A stretch of 64,000 bases of DNA from Gremmenia infestans (taxonomy: Eukaryota; Ascomycota; Leotiomycetes; Helotiales; Hamatocanthoscyphaceae): the NCBI GenBank assembly GCA_032629725.1, contig JAFEVB010000037.1:124001-188000 (forward strand), in the 5' to 3' direction. The notes below the pieces were generated by a model, which saw nothing but the letters and a program-made list of their open reading frames with translations, was not told the DNA's origin and did not search any database. Positions 1-11,872 of the stretch are shown one piece after another. The stretch's first letter is position 1. Every line of letters starts with the position of its first letter. A program made the translations under genes and the position numbers.

Positions 1-2075
1 AGAGCCTTTGCCGTGGTTGCCTCTGCTCTTGGTATTCCAGCCCTGCTTCCCTTTCTACGTGCTGTTTGCAGGAGTAAAAAGTCATGGCAAGCACGACACA
101 CTGGTGTCAAGATTGTGCAACAGATTCCAATCTTGATGGGCTGTGCAGTGCTTCCACATCTGAAGGGTCTGGTTGAATGCATTGGTGGCAACCTGAACGA
201 TGACCAGACGAAAGTGCGAACTGTCACCAGTTTGGCTATTGCAGCTTTAGCCGAAGCGGCCAATCCTTATGGTATAGAGAGTTTCGATGACATTTTGAAC
301 CCCCTCTGGACAGGAGCCCGCAAGCAACGAGGCAAAGGTCTGGCAGGCTTCCTCAAAGCCGTCGGTTACATTATTCCACTCATGGACGAGGAGTATGCCA
401 ATTACTATACCAGTCAGATCATGGAGATTCTCTTGCGAGAATTCTCGTCTCCAGATGAGGAAATGAAGAAGGTTGTCCTTAAAGTGGTCTCCCAATGTGC
501 CGGGACCGATGGTGTAACGGCTGGATATTTGAAGGAACATGTTCTGGATGAGTTCTTCAAGAGTTTCTGGGTTCGACGAATGGCTTTGGACAAGCGAAAC
601 TATCGACAGGTTGTCGAAACAACAGTCGACATAGGCCAAAAAGTTGGCGTAGGAGAGATTGTGGAACGAATCGTCAACAACCTAAAGGATGAGAGTGAGG
701 CTTACCGAAAGATGACAGTGGAAACAGTAGAGAAGGTTATTGCCAGCCTAGGTGCAGCAGATATTGGCGAGCGGCTCGAAGAACGTCTAATTGACGGTAT
801 CCTACATTCTTTCCAGGAGCAAAGTGTTGAGGATATTGTTATGCTCAACGGCTTCGGCACTGTGGTAAATGCTCTTGGCACACGATGCAAGCCATATCTC
901 CCTCAAATCGTCAGCACAATTCTCTGGCGATTGAACAATAAATCTGCTACCGTCCGACAACAAGCAGCAGATCTCATTTCCCGCATTGCGATGGTCATGA
1001 AACAATGTGGTGAGGATGCTTTGATGGGCAAGCTTGGTATTGTCCTCTACGAATATCTCGGAGAAGAATATCCTGAAGTTCTTGGATCTATTCTTGGAGC
1101 CCTGCGGTCTATTGTCACAGTTGTTGGTATCAGTCAGATGCAACCACCCATCAAGGATTTGCTTCCCCGCCTTACACCAATTCTACGAAATCGACACGAG
1201 AAGGTGCAAGAAAACACCATTGATTTGGTCGGACGTATTGCTGACCGCGGTCCCGAAAGTGTCAATGCTAGAGAATGGATGAGAATCTGCTTTGAACTTT
1301 TAGACATGCTGAAAGCACATAAAAAGGGCATCAGAAGAGCTGCCAACAACACTTTCGGTTTCATTGCCAAGGCCATCGGTCCTCAGGATGTACTTGCTAC
1401 ATTGCTCAACAATCTTCGCGTTCAAGAAAGACAGTCTCGCGTGTGCACGGCCGTCGCTATAGGAATTGTGGCCGAGACGTGCGCGCCTTTCACCGTCCTT
1501 CCTGCTCTTATGAACGAATACAGAGTACCCGAACTGAACGTCCAGAATGGTGTTCTCAAGTCACTCTCTTTCCTCTTTGAGTATATTGGTGAAATGGCTA
1601 AAGATTATGTCTACGCGGTGACGCCTTTGCTCGAGGATGCTCTCATCGACAGAGACCAAGTACATAGGCAAACAGCCGCCTCGGTTGTCAAGCATGTAGC
1701 ACTAGGTGTCGTTGGACTTGGGTGTGAAGACGCCATGCTCCATCTCCTTAATCTCCTCTACCCCAACCTTTTCGAAACCAGTCCCCACGTCATCGACCGT
1801 ATTATCGAGGCCATTGATGCCATTAGAATGGCTGTTGGACCTGGTCTCACCATGAATTATGTCTGGGCTGGACTCTTCCATCCAGCACGGAAAGTCAGAC
1901 AACCTTACTGGGTAAGTTATCATTCCATAATCCTTTCATTGCAAATCAAATGCTAACAACTTTTCAGAGACTTTATAACGATTGCTACGTCCAATCGGCT
2001 GATGCGATAGTGCCTTATTACCCTAATTTGGACGACGAGAGAATGGATAGACCAGAGCTGGCCATTGTTATTTGA
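1..2075 (+). CDS. SF3B1: Splicing factor 3B subunit 1 (SF3B1/Hsh155/Prp10), C-terminal part
   Basis: This is the HEAT-repeat scaffold of the SF3b complex in U2 snRNP, which clamps the branch-site duplex in the nucleus. The frame is open from base 1, so the 5' end lies outside the window. Translation matches the human protein almost throughout from [11 protein letters not shown]. By counting from human K700, the conserved cancer-hotspot positions H662 and K666 are kept, and K700 is codon 211-213. One intron, 1912-1967, has donor GTAAGT, branch site TGCTAAC and acceptor CAG. After it the last exon encodes [19 protein letters not shown] and ends at TGA 2073-2075. The pladienolide pocket differs from human: the V1078 position is Asn (1345-1347) and the N1108 position is Ser (1435-1437). 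The family assignment is certain from sequence; the pocket numbering relies on memory of the human protein. Confidence 0.97.
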
Positions 2076-3259
2076 GCAGGGAGAAGCGGGCGCTCTTTTT
2101 CAGTGTATGATAATTGTTCTATGTAAAAAATGAAAACAAGCTGCCCATGTTCTGATCATCCTTTTGTAATTCTCAGCATCTCACCAGCCAAGCTCTTCGG
2201 ACATGGACGGCAGTCATGATCTTCAATTTTTAATGTCCCACTCACCCGGGCACATTATAAATCGGCGTCGTATTTTCTTTGTACACCGAGCCAAGCTCTT
2301 GGTTTTCTTACTGTTTGTCCAGCCCTCTCTCGAGGCGTACACCCCTTGTCGGCATCTGGAGCACCACACCCAAGAAGCCGCTCTACCCTCCTCATAAACC
2401 ATGAACGCTATACGATATTGAGCACCGGCTGATTGAAGACCGCAGTGCAGGGAGTGATCCAAACTCTGGACCAAAACCCAAATCCTCGACCGAGATATCC
2501 CTTCCTTCCCAGTCCAGTAGCCCGGGGCCCCTTTCCATTCGCTTCACTCGGTGAGCTACTACGAGTATTTATCAGCAATGAGTAGGTAGTCACGGCACAC
2601 GATATGTATGTAGGTAAGTCAAGTATCGAATCTGTGCTTCTCGGGTTACATAACATGGGGGCTGGCTGGGTCGTCGCAAGAGAAATCGCTGCTATGCTAT
2701 GCTGTGTTGCGTTCGTTACCTGTAAGCAAGGAAGTTGCTACCGAGTGAGCGATGCTGGCAGGCAGGACTCGAACTTGGCCGGGAGTGCTTCTGGAGGGAG
2801 GGAAGACCTTGATGCTTCTCCATGTCGCTGGAATCTCTGTCTGCTTTTCGGGGTTCGGCTCGTCGAATAATACCATACCGTGGGGGGGTTTTCATTCAGT
2901 TTGAAAGCGATCCTTTCTGAGCTGACTCGCGGTATCCTGGACCTGTCTGACTAACCCCCTGGGATTCATTGTACAAGTGAAATGAATGATCTGGTTTGCA
3001 AGCTTGGAGCAAAAGGTCATCGGCGATGCTGTCTCCCCCTTTCCCTTCTTTTCCCTTGGATATATCAAAAGGCACGAAATACTCATTACGGGTGTGCCGT
3101 CCCAACAGCTCAATGAGCAAGGGTGAAAAAGTACCGGGACGATTCAGTAGGTAGATAATAAGCATTCACACGATTCAATCCCCTTGACGTCTTCACCGTC
3201 ATCATGATTCAAGGGCTCCGTTCCGCGCGTAAATTAATTGGTACTAGAATTACATCAGG

Positions 3260-3280
3260 CACTCACTCACTCACTCACTT
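3260..3280. repeat. (CACT)n microsatellite
   Basis: About five perfect CACT units in intergenic DNA. It lies roughly 310 bp before the complementary-type GTGA tract at 3594-3636, so the two tracts could pair as an inverted repeat. Confidence 0.9.
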
Positions 3281-3593
3281 GTTGGCGGTGAATGATGAAT
3301 AGATGGATGGATGAGATGAAAATAAGATAAAATGAGGCTAGCTAGCTTCCCTTCCTCACTCAGCCCACGATATCTCGGCGAGATACTCGGGGCTTTTGCA
3401 CCTCCAGTCTTCCCAGATAGCTCAGTAGCAAATTCCACATTTAAGCATCTGGGGCACCTTTGGACGATCTTCAACGGTTGTCACCTAATGCGGGTGGCGG
3501 GTGGCGCCAAGAGCCAGAGAAAGAAATGAGTAGCGGGAATACCGTACGGTGCGGTATATGTGGGGGATCAGCCTGCTGGCTGTGCGTGTGTGT

Positions 3594-3636
3594 GTGAGTG
3601 AGTGAGTGAGTGAGTGAGTGAGTGAGTGAGTGAGTG
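3594..3636. repeat. (GTGA)n microsatellite
   Basis: About ten GTGA/GAGT units, followed by imperfect GTGT and GTGA units to about 3665. Open frames on both strands across it are artefacts of the repeat. Confidence 0.92.
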
Positions 3637-5418
3637 TGTGAGTGTGTGCGTGAGTTTGTGTGTGGGTACAGTGGGTACGGGTGGGTGGGTACGGTGCATG
3701 CGGTTGCCGGGATATGAGATGATGAGAAAAAACTACTTCAAAACTGAACAGCGGGCGTTGGACGGAAAGGGGGGAGATCGGCATATGTCTTTCCGGGACG
3801 GGCGACTTGAAACAGTGCTTGTTCCCCAATCAAGCCGTAGTACGAGTGGATGAAGGGGTTCGTCCGCAAGCAGACGTAGCGTATGTCGGTACCTTGACCG
3901 TCTTGAATTTTATATGGAGTAACGTGCAGGAGGGGCAAGGGCTGATTATTGGTTTTCTGGGAATCTGGGGCTGTAAATTTAGATGATTTAAATTTAATTA
4001 ATATCCTTGCAAAAAGTTATTGCATGGCTTGCTTTGGCTTGCAAGTTCAAAGTTGCAAGTGACTTCCTTGAGCCTGAGCTTCTCGTTTCTCGGTAGCCGG
4101 CCGGACAGGCATGGCGGGCAAGCCCTGATGATTGATTTATTGGTAAATTACAATTTACAAGAATACTCGTACTGTATGTATGTACATGACTTTTAACCTC
4201 ATCCTAGCTTCCTGGAAAGGGGACTGCTCAACTGTTTGGCAGATGACACTTCACGGTCCACCTGCTCGTCCGAGAGGGTGAACTCTACAAGTCCATACTA
4301 CGGAGAACGAACTAGTTTTATTAAACCCTCCAAAGAGTCAAAGACCGAAGAATTCTTAAACCTACCTCAGGATGAAGTATATTTTTCAACACTCAGGGAT
4401 CGGTACCTTTTCCTTTTCTCAGGTCAGAGCCTCAACTGTCCGCTACGGTGCTTCCTATTCGCCAACCAGTCCACTGATATCACACATTCTGGGCGATAAG
4501 CAAGGGTTGTGTTGAATTCTGTGACTAGGTGGGTTTTTAGGAGATACAGTAGTTCATAGATGGTAGACATGGAATAATGGAAATCGCAAGATCTTCAGCA
4601 AATTACCGAAGCAAGATTGATTAATTAACCAAAGCGAATTCTTGCATGATTTCAATATTCGTCTCATCAAATATCCGTCAGATGCACAGCACAGTCAGTA
4701 CTCTAATTTGTACTGTACAGTACCTATCTCGACATAGTTGCCCTAGGAAGGAAGCAAGTAGTGCCTCGGGAGTTGCTGAGTAGCGGCTGTCGTGGCTTGC
4801 GGCTTGCCTAGCAAACCCACCTTTTCCCTACCTATCCTATCCTATGCCATGCTGTGGATGCCATACGGACAATTGTAATCTTACGTACAAATGCGATAAA
4901 GGTTGAATGGAACCCCTAGTACTGTATGGTTTTTTGTAGCTTGTACAAGTACAAGAAAATATGTGCTAAGGATACAAGTTGTAGGTGTTTAAGAATTTAC
5001 CTTTTAGATGGAGATCGGTCTTATCATATCGCCGATATGGTACAATACTGAATCGCGTCAACAATCACCATCACCCAGCCTGTCTTCATTATGGATTCTT
5101 TCATCAATGCCCCTTCCTCTCATTGGTACTTGCAACGGCATAGCGCGCTTGCCTTCACAACAACGACGTTGAGTGGCCAGCACCATTCATCTCTATACGG
5201 AGTCTTCATATGGCACTTTGCCCTTTCAAGCATTCCTCAATGTCGTCGTCTTTTAGTTCACCGTTGCGGCTTTCAGATGTTAAATTACCTCACCTCACCT
5301 TAGATATCAAGCCGAGTTTCGATTGCCGTCCGGAAAGACCTCGTTCCCGGCGTTAGAGGGCAATGGCGTAAAGCCTCAAAAAAAAAGAGTTCAAGTTTGG
5401 CTGGCTTGAAGGGTGGTT

Positions 5419-5438
5419 GGGGGAGGGGAGGGGAGGGG
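5419..5438 (+). other. Predicted G-quadruplex tract
   Basis: Four runs of at least four G, each separated by a single A, match the intramolecular G-quadruplex pattern with one-base loops. No gene covers it, so any role in transcription or replication is inference. Confidence 0.6.
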
Positions 5439-7754
5439 AAGAGGAGCGAGCGAGCGCCACCAGTTAACCTCTCCGCAAACGCACTGTCCTGCAGTTTCTG
5501 CAAGCCACGATTTTACTATGTGCCATCCGTGATTTATCTTTATCTTTGCTGGGAAGGGTTCTATTGTATCAAATTCCTGTTTGGCAGCAACTGTGGCAAA
5601 GACATGCTTCACAATGGCTGCAGCAGAATTATACAATGGATGGATGGAAGTCTGTCTTATTGTACTACCGTTCGGCTCTTCCCTACCCTACTTTGATCTC
5701 GGGACACTGTTCGGCTACCACACTTAGACCGTGGCAATGCTGCAATGAAATGATTACCTTGGGGCGCCAAAGCTCCACCACACGGCAGCTAAAGCACTAC
5801 GCGCAACTATAGTAGTAGTTGTTGTCGCAAGACGCTATCTCCACGTCAAAACACTTAGCTGGCAAAATACGGAACCACACTTCCGCCCCCATCATAATTA
5901 GGAACTTGAACCAGTAACAGCTTAGCGGTGTTGTATAGTATATACTGTGGTACTGTATTGTATCGTCCGTGCTCTATCAATTATGTTTTGGTATCAATAC
6001 AATACAAGTATATTTTCCAACAGATATAACCAGGCCTCGGTGAGGGTCGGCGGTATTCAGTAAGATTCCGCCATTTCATCTTGCATACAGTACAGCATCG
6101 CCCAATAAATAAATCGGATGAGATGATTGATGACAAGTCGCACACAGTATGTACAGTACACTGAAAAGCAATATTAAATACAATACTGTAAGAGAGGGGA
6201 ACAGGAACAGCCAAGGCCCAAGGACCCAGACAGAAGAATTCATTGGGACGAATGAGAACGCGTGTCGCAATACTATAGAGACTGCCGCTTACGGCTGCGG
6301 CTGCTCATTTGCCACGGTTTGCTCATTTGGAGGGCTTTCTCAGTTTCGTCGTCCCATCCCTGCCATTGTGATCGGCCGTCCCGTCTTGCGGCTTGCTGGC
6401 ATCATGCACGGGCCTCAAGCCTTGTCCTTGTGCCAGTTGATATCAGACGATGGAAGCCTCCCGAGTGCAATTGAAAACACGTGCAGAATGGGAGTATAGG
6501 TAGGTATCTATCTATCTACCAGAGTAGTAGAAATCAGTGCTGGCTACTATGTCTACCTCTTCTACGCCGGGAAGAATGAATAGATGGCCGAGCTACTCCA
6601 GCAACAGTTCTCGGGTACCTGACGATTTGTTTGCCTCGCCATTTCATAGCAAGGCTTTAGCTGAAAGGCGGCATCTGATTGGTTCACAGCCATACCCCAT
6701 ACAGTAGTAACACGCATATCTGCCGAGAAGATTTGCGCTGTCAAAGATGTGGAGGACTTGTGCTTTGGCGCTATTCCTAGGACAGGTAGGGCCTCAACTG
6801 TTCCCTCCAAAAATCATTGAGTTCGTGCATGGGAGATAAGGATAACGCGCTACGCATCTTCAATTGGGGGCCAATTTGTAGGATGAGCAGGGGTGAGGGC
6901 GCGCGCGATACTTTCTTTTCTTAAGGGGCCGGTACTGTACAGAATGTACCTACTGTAGGTAGTTCTGGCAGATTGACTGACTTCTAGGTTACTACTTATG
7001 AGATATCGCTCTTCTACCGGAAGGCTTCGGATACCAGTTACACAATGTCACAAGTACGATACCGCCGTGCTGTACTGGTACCTCCAAACAGCATCTGTAC
7101 GAGTTCCCAACGCCGGGTTTGAACTTTTACCGTGGGACGGACTGTGGGACAGCCTTGCCCAGTGCCGGGATGCTATCGGCGACCAAGACAACAGGAGAAA
7201 GCGCGCTGGGAATACGGACGGGGGGGGGACCAGGAAAGTTCAGATGCGATACAGTAATAACAATAATAATAAAAAAGGTAAAATAAATTACATTGAAAGG
7301 CTACAGTAAATTTAACTACCCACTTTACTACTTTCCTACTGGTACCTACCTACCACTTGGCACTCGTATGAAATAGCAACAGTCTCGTGGTGGCGTTCTT
7401 AAGCTCACACACTTTAGAGTAGCGTTTGTATATTTCTACGCCTCGCTGGGCCCCCCCCTATCCCCCCTGCCTGTCTATAAGGCTTGGCGGAGATGTTGAC
7501 AGGCTGTAAAATGCAAGCCCCCCTTGGGCCTCAGCGTCATCTCCCAAACTCAAGCTCATTTCGGGGTCCCTGAATCGACACACGGGGGGGAAGCGCCACC
7601 ACCGCGAGAGTGAGAGGTCCCCCGCAATAATGCAATGCAATAAGTAGAGACGGAGGCCTGTAGTGTATCTACAAATGCCCCATCCAATCAACAGGGTGCG
7701 GGAAACCTGCCGTGTACTGAGTAGTTAGTGGTAATGATTTTAGGAGTAGTAGCA

Positions 7755-7760
<6 letters not shown>

Positions 7761-7830
<70 letters not shown>
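7761..7830. repeat. (AGT)n microsatellite, 70 bp
   Basis: About 23 perfect AGT/TAG units, preceded by degenerate units from 7743. This is the longest trinucleotide array in the window. It produces an artefactual poly-Tyr frame on the minus strand. Confidence 0.95.
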
Positions 7831-7940
7831 CTGTCCTCTACCAACATGACCTTGAACATGACCATGACCATTTGGGTCACTCGTGAGTCTGTGCCAGCCA
7901 GTGACTTCTGCGTAATGTGCATTACAACGGCCTTTGACTT

Positions 7941-7960
7941 ACTCCGGAGTACCTAGGTAC
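7941..7960. other. Two overlapping perfect palindromes
   Basis: ACTCCGGAGT (7941-7950) runs directly into GTACCTAGGTAC (7949-7960). The second contains TACCTAGGTA, which occurs five times in the window (7950, 12601, 13281, 28448, 44091). Dyad sites for dimeric regulators look like this, but no regulator can be named from the sequence. Confidence 0.55.
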
Positions 7961-8110
7961 ATACATACTCGAGTTTTCTCGACTTTCTGTCTGTGAGCCA
8001 ATGTGAGGCCCGTCCGTGTCAGTAGCCAAACCATAACACTCCACTCACTACTGGCCGATTGGACTGAGCTGGAGATAGCGATGTAAGGAGGTGGTCGCAA
8101 TCACACCGCA

Positions 8111-8140
8111 ACACCAGCACCAGCACCAGCACCAGCGCCA
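8111..8140. repeat. (CACCAG)n hexanucleotide repeat
   Basis: Four to five CACCAG/CAGCAC units ending in one variant CAGCGC unit, in intergenic DNA upstream of the zinc-finger gene. Confidence 0.8.
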
Positions 8141-8628
8141 GTCCAGTGGCTGACTGTAGCCCCTCCCCATATTCTGATGCCGACACCCCCTTTGCTGCAC
8201 ACTTACGCCATTGCTGTTCGTCCCCAAGCCCAATGCCGCAGAATACGTGCAGATCCATTCCGCATGACGAATGCCGACCCCGGCGGATGTTGTCTCCGAC
8301 CACTTGGCTTGCTCGCAGCTCGGGAAAATGCGCTCCGCACCCTGGATTCACTACATGCACACTCTCACTCGAACACGCCCCCCTTTCGCCTCTCTCACTA
8401 CTCCGGAATTCCTGTCTTTATTCCCTTGCGCAAGCCCCCATTCGCCCATTCTCCATGATGCAGCAGAACAGATCCTAGACATAATTATTTTCCATGCCGG
8501 ATTTGGCTTTGGCTTTGTTTTGCTTTCCTTGGACTCACTCGCTCACATACTACAGTACATACAGTATTTACGAAGTACAAAAGTTCCCTTGCTAGCACAC
8601 TAGTATTTCCTACTACTTCTACTATTCC

Positions 8629-8651
8629 CTACCTACCTACCTACCTACCTA
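8629..8651. repeat. (CTAC)n microsatellite
   Basis: Five to six CTAC units ending in TACTGTA at 8650-8656, so a TACTGTA copy sits at the edge of a tetranucleotide array. Confidence 0.85.
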
Positions 8652-9799
8652 CTGTATAGTAATTTATGTGCCGTCTTCCCCACCAAGTACCGTACTAAAC
8701 TGTCCTGTATGGATGTATGGAGTACGTACTGTAGCAGTAGCTGTTGCAGTAGCAGCAGCAACAACGAGTAGTAGTTCGGAACATTTTGCGTTGATGGCAG
8801 CTCCATCCCTGTACCACCTCCATCATAGATACACATACCCATGCCATACCCACCCCTACAAGTGCACATGAGGAATCCGAATCCTTATGTAAAGTCCTTG
8901 CTCTCCTCCCCTCCGCCTTGCGATCGTCCATATACTTCCCTTATCCCTCTGGTACAGGTACTCCATACTTTAATCCTCCATCGAAAAACGTATCCTTTAA
9001 CCGGCACTACGAGTACCATCTTGCAACTCCAAACCTCAAACCCCAAAACCCCAGGCTCAAACACGTGTGCCTCTGATCATCACCATTCTCATCCAAGTTT
9101 ACCAATACCAAAACCAAAACAAAACTCCCTTCTACGTCCGTCCGTACGCAGTATTTCGGAAATATCTTCCAACCAGTCGATCAGACTGCCGAACGATCTG
9201 ACAGCTCCTCCCTCTACATCTCCACTACTCTCAAAGTGGAACTTGTCTTATGAGCTTAATCTCCAACAACCACCCGAAATTCTTCACCCACCTCCAATTC
9301 CGGCTCGAACGAGTAGGAGGAGCCCATTCTTAGGGGAATTAGGAACTTGTGTATTGTAGATCTTTGCTCAAGGCATTACAAGTGCCTCACAGTCTCCACT
9401 ATTCAAGCCATAGCCATCTCATTATCCATATCCCTATCCATATCCCAGGCACGCAGACAGAGACCAGCTCCTGCGCTACCCCCTCGGCGATATCTCTCTC
9501 TTCCACTCAGAAAGAACCAAACCCCCTCACTACTGAGCCGTGGACCCTTGCTCCGGATTTCGTGCACCAACAAGCACTTAAGGAACGCTGATCCCGCTCG
9601 TCAAGACAGGCCTTGACTGATCGCCTCGCTATATTCCCTATATTCCTGCCAAAAAACCTTCTTCGGTCGGAAGTGTGACACGAGTTCTTACGGGATCCTG
9701 CATCTGATCCACGTATTTTTGAAACTACCGTCCTTCTACTCGGGAAACCAACACTTTCGTCGACACGTTTGTCACGTTTGACACCGATCATCTTTAAAG

Positions 9800-11137
9800 A
9801 TGACTATGGCCATCGACAATCAACAACGCTTTGGTGGAATGAACTTCGACCACATGCCTTATTCCAATACTCCCCAATTCACGAACCCCTGGTCTTCGAC
9901 GTCGTCGCCAGCTCAGAACCAAAGTATCTATGCTTCATCCCATAACCTCAATCCCAATTTGGGACTTGAGAATAGTATTGGAAAGCATCAGCAACATCAG
10001 CAACATCAACAGCACCAGCAGCAACAACATCAGCAGCAGCACCAGCAGCAACAACAACAACATCAGCAGCAAGCTTCCCGGATCAACAGCAATGTGTCTA
10101 TGGCATCATATGCCAGTGTACCAATCACCGCGGCATCAGCAGGTAGCCCTCTCCTGGTTGATGTATATGGCTCGCAGGATTTGCTCACCACGCCCCAAGA
10201 TCTCTTAAATCCCAATCGTTCCTCTACTTATGGACATGAAACCTCATATACAAGCGCGCCATCGCCAGTACATAGTAATTTTGCGCCAACATCAGCCCCC
10301 TATGAGTCTATGGGATATGCCCCGGCGCCGGTTCGTTCAACTTACGCCATCCAGCAACAAGAAAGCGCGAGGCGCGTCTCACAACCGTCAGTACCCTCAA
10401 ACACATTCCTCGAGATCTCCGAGGAGGCGCAACGCCTACAGCGCCAGAGCTCACTTATTGACTTGGATGACAGAGGCCTTCAACAAAACGAGTCAACACG
10501 CAGTTTCGGTGATGCGATAGACGCCAGCAGGGGAATGATTGCTATGAGCCAGAATACCACGCCGCGCAACATATATGAAGCGCAGGGACGGGTGGGGAGA
10601 GGATCAGGTGATTCATACGGGTTTCCCGCGACACACTCTACCAGTTCTTCAGTATCATCGTCGGGTACTTACCCTTCTTACTTTGGGACTGGATCTGTTG
10701 ATTCTTCGGTGAGCGATTACTCGAATGCGGGATCCGACATCGAGTCCGTCTCGTCACGGACACTTCCCAGACCATCAGGTCTGTTGAATGGTAATGGAAT
10801 GCCGCCGGCACCACAATCCATGATGGGACAATTCAGCTCCAAAGTTTCCTCGAGCACACAGAAGAAGCACAAGTGCAAGGTTTGCGACAAGCGATTTACC
10901 CGTCCAAGCTCCCTCCAGACTCACATGTACAGTCACACGGGCGAGAAACGTAAGTCTACCATTAATTTTCCATTTCACGCGCGCAGCATTCTCTAACACG
11001 GAACAGCATTCTCTTGCGAAGTCGAAGGTTGTGGGAGACACTTTTCAGTTGTCTCAAACTTGCGGAGACATCGAAAGGTACACAAGGGCGAAGCACGCTC
11101 AGACGCCGGATCGCCAGACCACCAGTCGGACGAATAA
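9800..11137 (+). CDS. C2H2 zinc-finger transcription factor with Gln/His tract
   Basis: A probable nuclear DNA-binding regulator of 426 aa. Residues 1-355 are low complexity, rich in Ser/Gln/Asn, with a Gln/His tract at about 63-91 encoded by CAG/CAA/CAT repeats. Two C2H2 fingers close the protein: C359-C362-H375-H379 and C387-C392-H405-H409, joined by the classical TGEKP linker. One intron, 10950-11006 (GTAAGT donor, CTCTAAC branch, CAG acceptor), falls exactly in that linker, and splicing restores EKPFSCEVEGCG. The upstream acceptor at 10986 gives the wrong frame. The start at 9800 is the first ATG of the frame and the stop is TAA 11135-11137. No orthologue name is assigned because fungal two-finger regulators are easily confused. 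The gene stands alone between 7.7 kb and 4.0 kb of repeat-rich DNA. Confidence 0.93.
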
Positions 11138-11822
11138 CCTCGACTCTGGCTCAATATGTGTACAAGCCAGCAACGCGCGCTCACTCAATTCTCTTGATCT
11201 TCAGACTCATGGGACGAAAATTAAAATCGGTCAAAAGTCGAACGGACACCTGCATATTAGCTTTTTTGCTGTCTACGTTGTGTTTGCGATATCCATTCTG
11301 CGTGTTGATATGTTGATATCCGGGGTGCGGGCATGTGTATCTTTTTTTTTCTCTCCTCATAGATGCACATTTGATTTGAGGTTGGGGGCTAGAAGATGAA
11401 TATTGTCATTCTAATACTATCGCTAAATCGGGCTTCCATGTTTAGGGGAGTCATATGGGGTCGGATTGATTACTCTCCACACGGCGTTACGGGAAGGCAA
11501 GATCAAGAGCAAGAGCAAGGCAGCACGGCAGAGAGCGAGCGAGCGAGCGCGCTGTTGATATGGCGAGGCCTTTTTGTTACGGATGGATGGATGTACTATT
11601 AGTTGCTTTTGGTTGTTTGTTCTTGACTCTCGTTGTTTGCTCTATATACCCCACGGCCGTTTTCACATGGCTGTCGCACAGTCGTTACGAATTAGATAAT
11701 GACACGAAGGATTACTACAGATTACTACCCAATAATAATAGAAAGATAGATAATTCAGCCAGAATAGAGAAGGATTCGGAGTGCATCATTAATATTGACA
11801 ACGTGTTGTATTGTGAAGTCAT

Positions 11823-11872
11823 GTATGTTGTATGTATGTATGTATGTACCTAGGGTAGGTAGGTAGGTAGGA
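11823..11872. repeat. (TATG)n followed by (TAGG)n, with inverted partner downstream
   Basis: A TATG array (11823-11847) passes into TAGG/GTAG units (11849-11872). A complementary CTACC-rich stretch lies at about 11939-11958, so the GTAGG and CCTAC arms could form a hairpin with a loop of roughly 65 bases. Confidence 0.8.

Larger units (their letters stand above)
4170..8733. repeat. Field of dispersed TACTGTA/TACAGTA motifs
   Basis: Seventeen copies of the 7-mer (either strand) were counted by eye, starting at 4170, 4711, 4716, 4920, 5951, 6086, 6152, 6184, 6700, 6933, 6951, 7250, 7302, 8551, 8560, 8650 and 8727. At 4710-4723 two copies fuse into the perfect 14-bp palindrome GTACTGTACAGTAC. 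About one copy per 8 kb is expected by chance. Six more copies lie downstream of the zinc-finger gene, at 11896, 12764, 13063, 13068, 13734 and 14146. The function is unknown; it could be a binding site or a by-product of repeat expansion. Confidence 0.75.
2076..9799. other. 7.7-kb gene-free region upstream of the C2H2 regulator gene
   Basis: No open frame here has a recognisable domain, splice logic or conserved sequence; the longest frames cross simple repeats or change composition abruptly. The region holds many microsatellites (listed separately), a G-quadruplex-type tract, a strong excess of TACTGTA/TACAGTA, and several perfect palindromes. The last kilobase or so before 9800 is C-rich and CT-rich with several ATGs. 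It could be a long 5' leader with upstream ORFs for the zinc-finger gene; that is inference. I saw no 5S rRNA or tRNA. Confidence 0.7.

Noticed and set aside
2755..2785. T-arm-like stretch on the minus strand (GTTCGAGTCC) suggesting a tRNA
   Set aside because: No D-arm, anticodon arm or matching acceptor stem could be placed at the right spacing.
3485..3829. 114-codon frame with a His/Thr/Ser repeat
   Set aside because: It is a translation of the GTGA microsatellite with no conserved flank.
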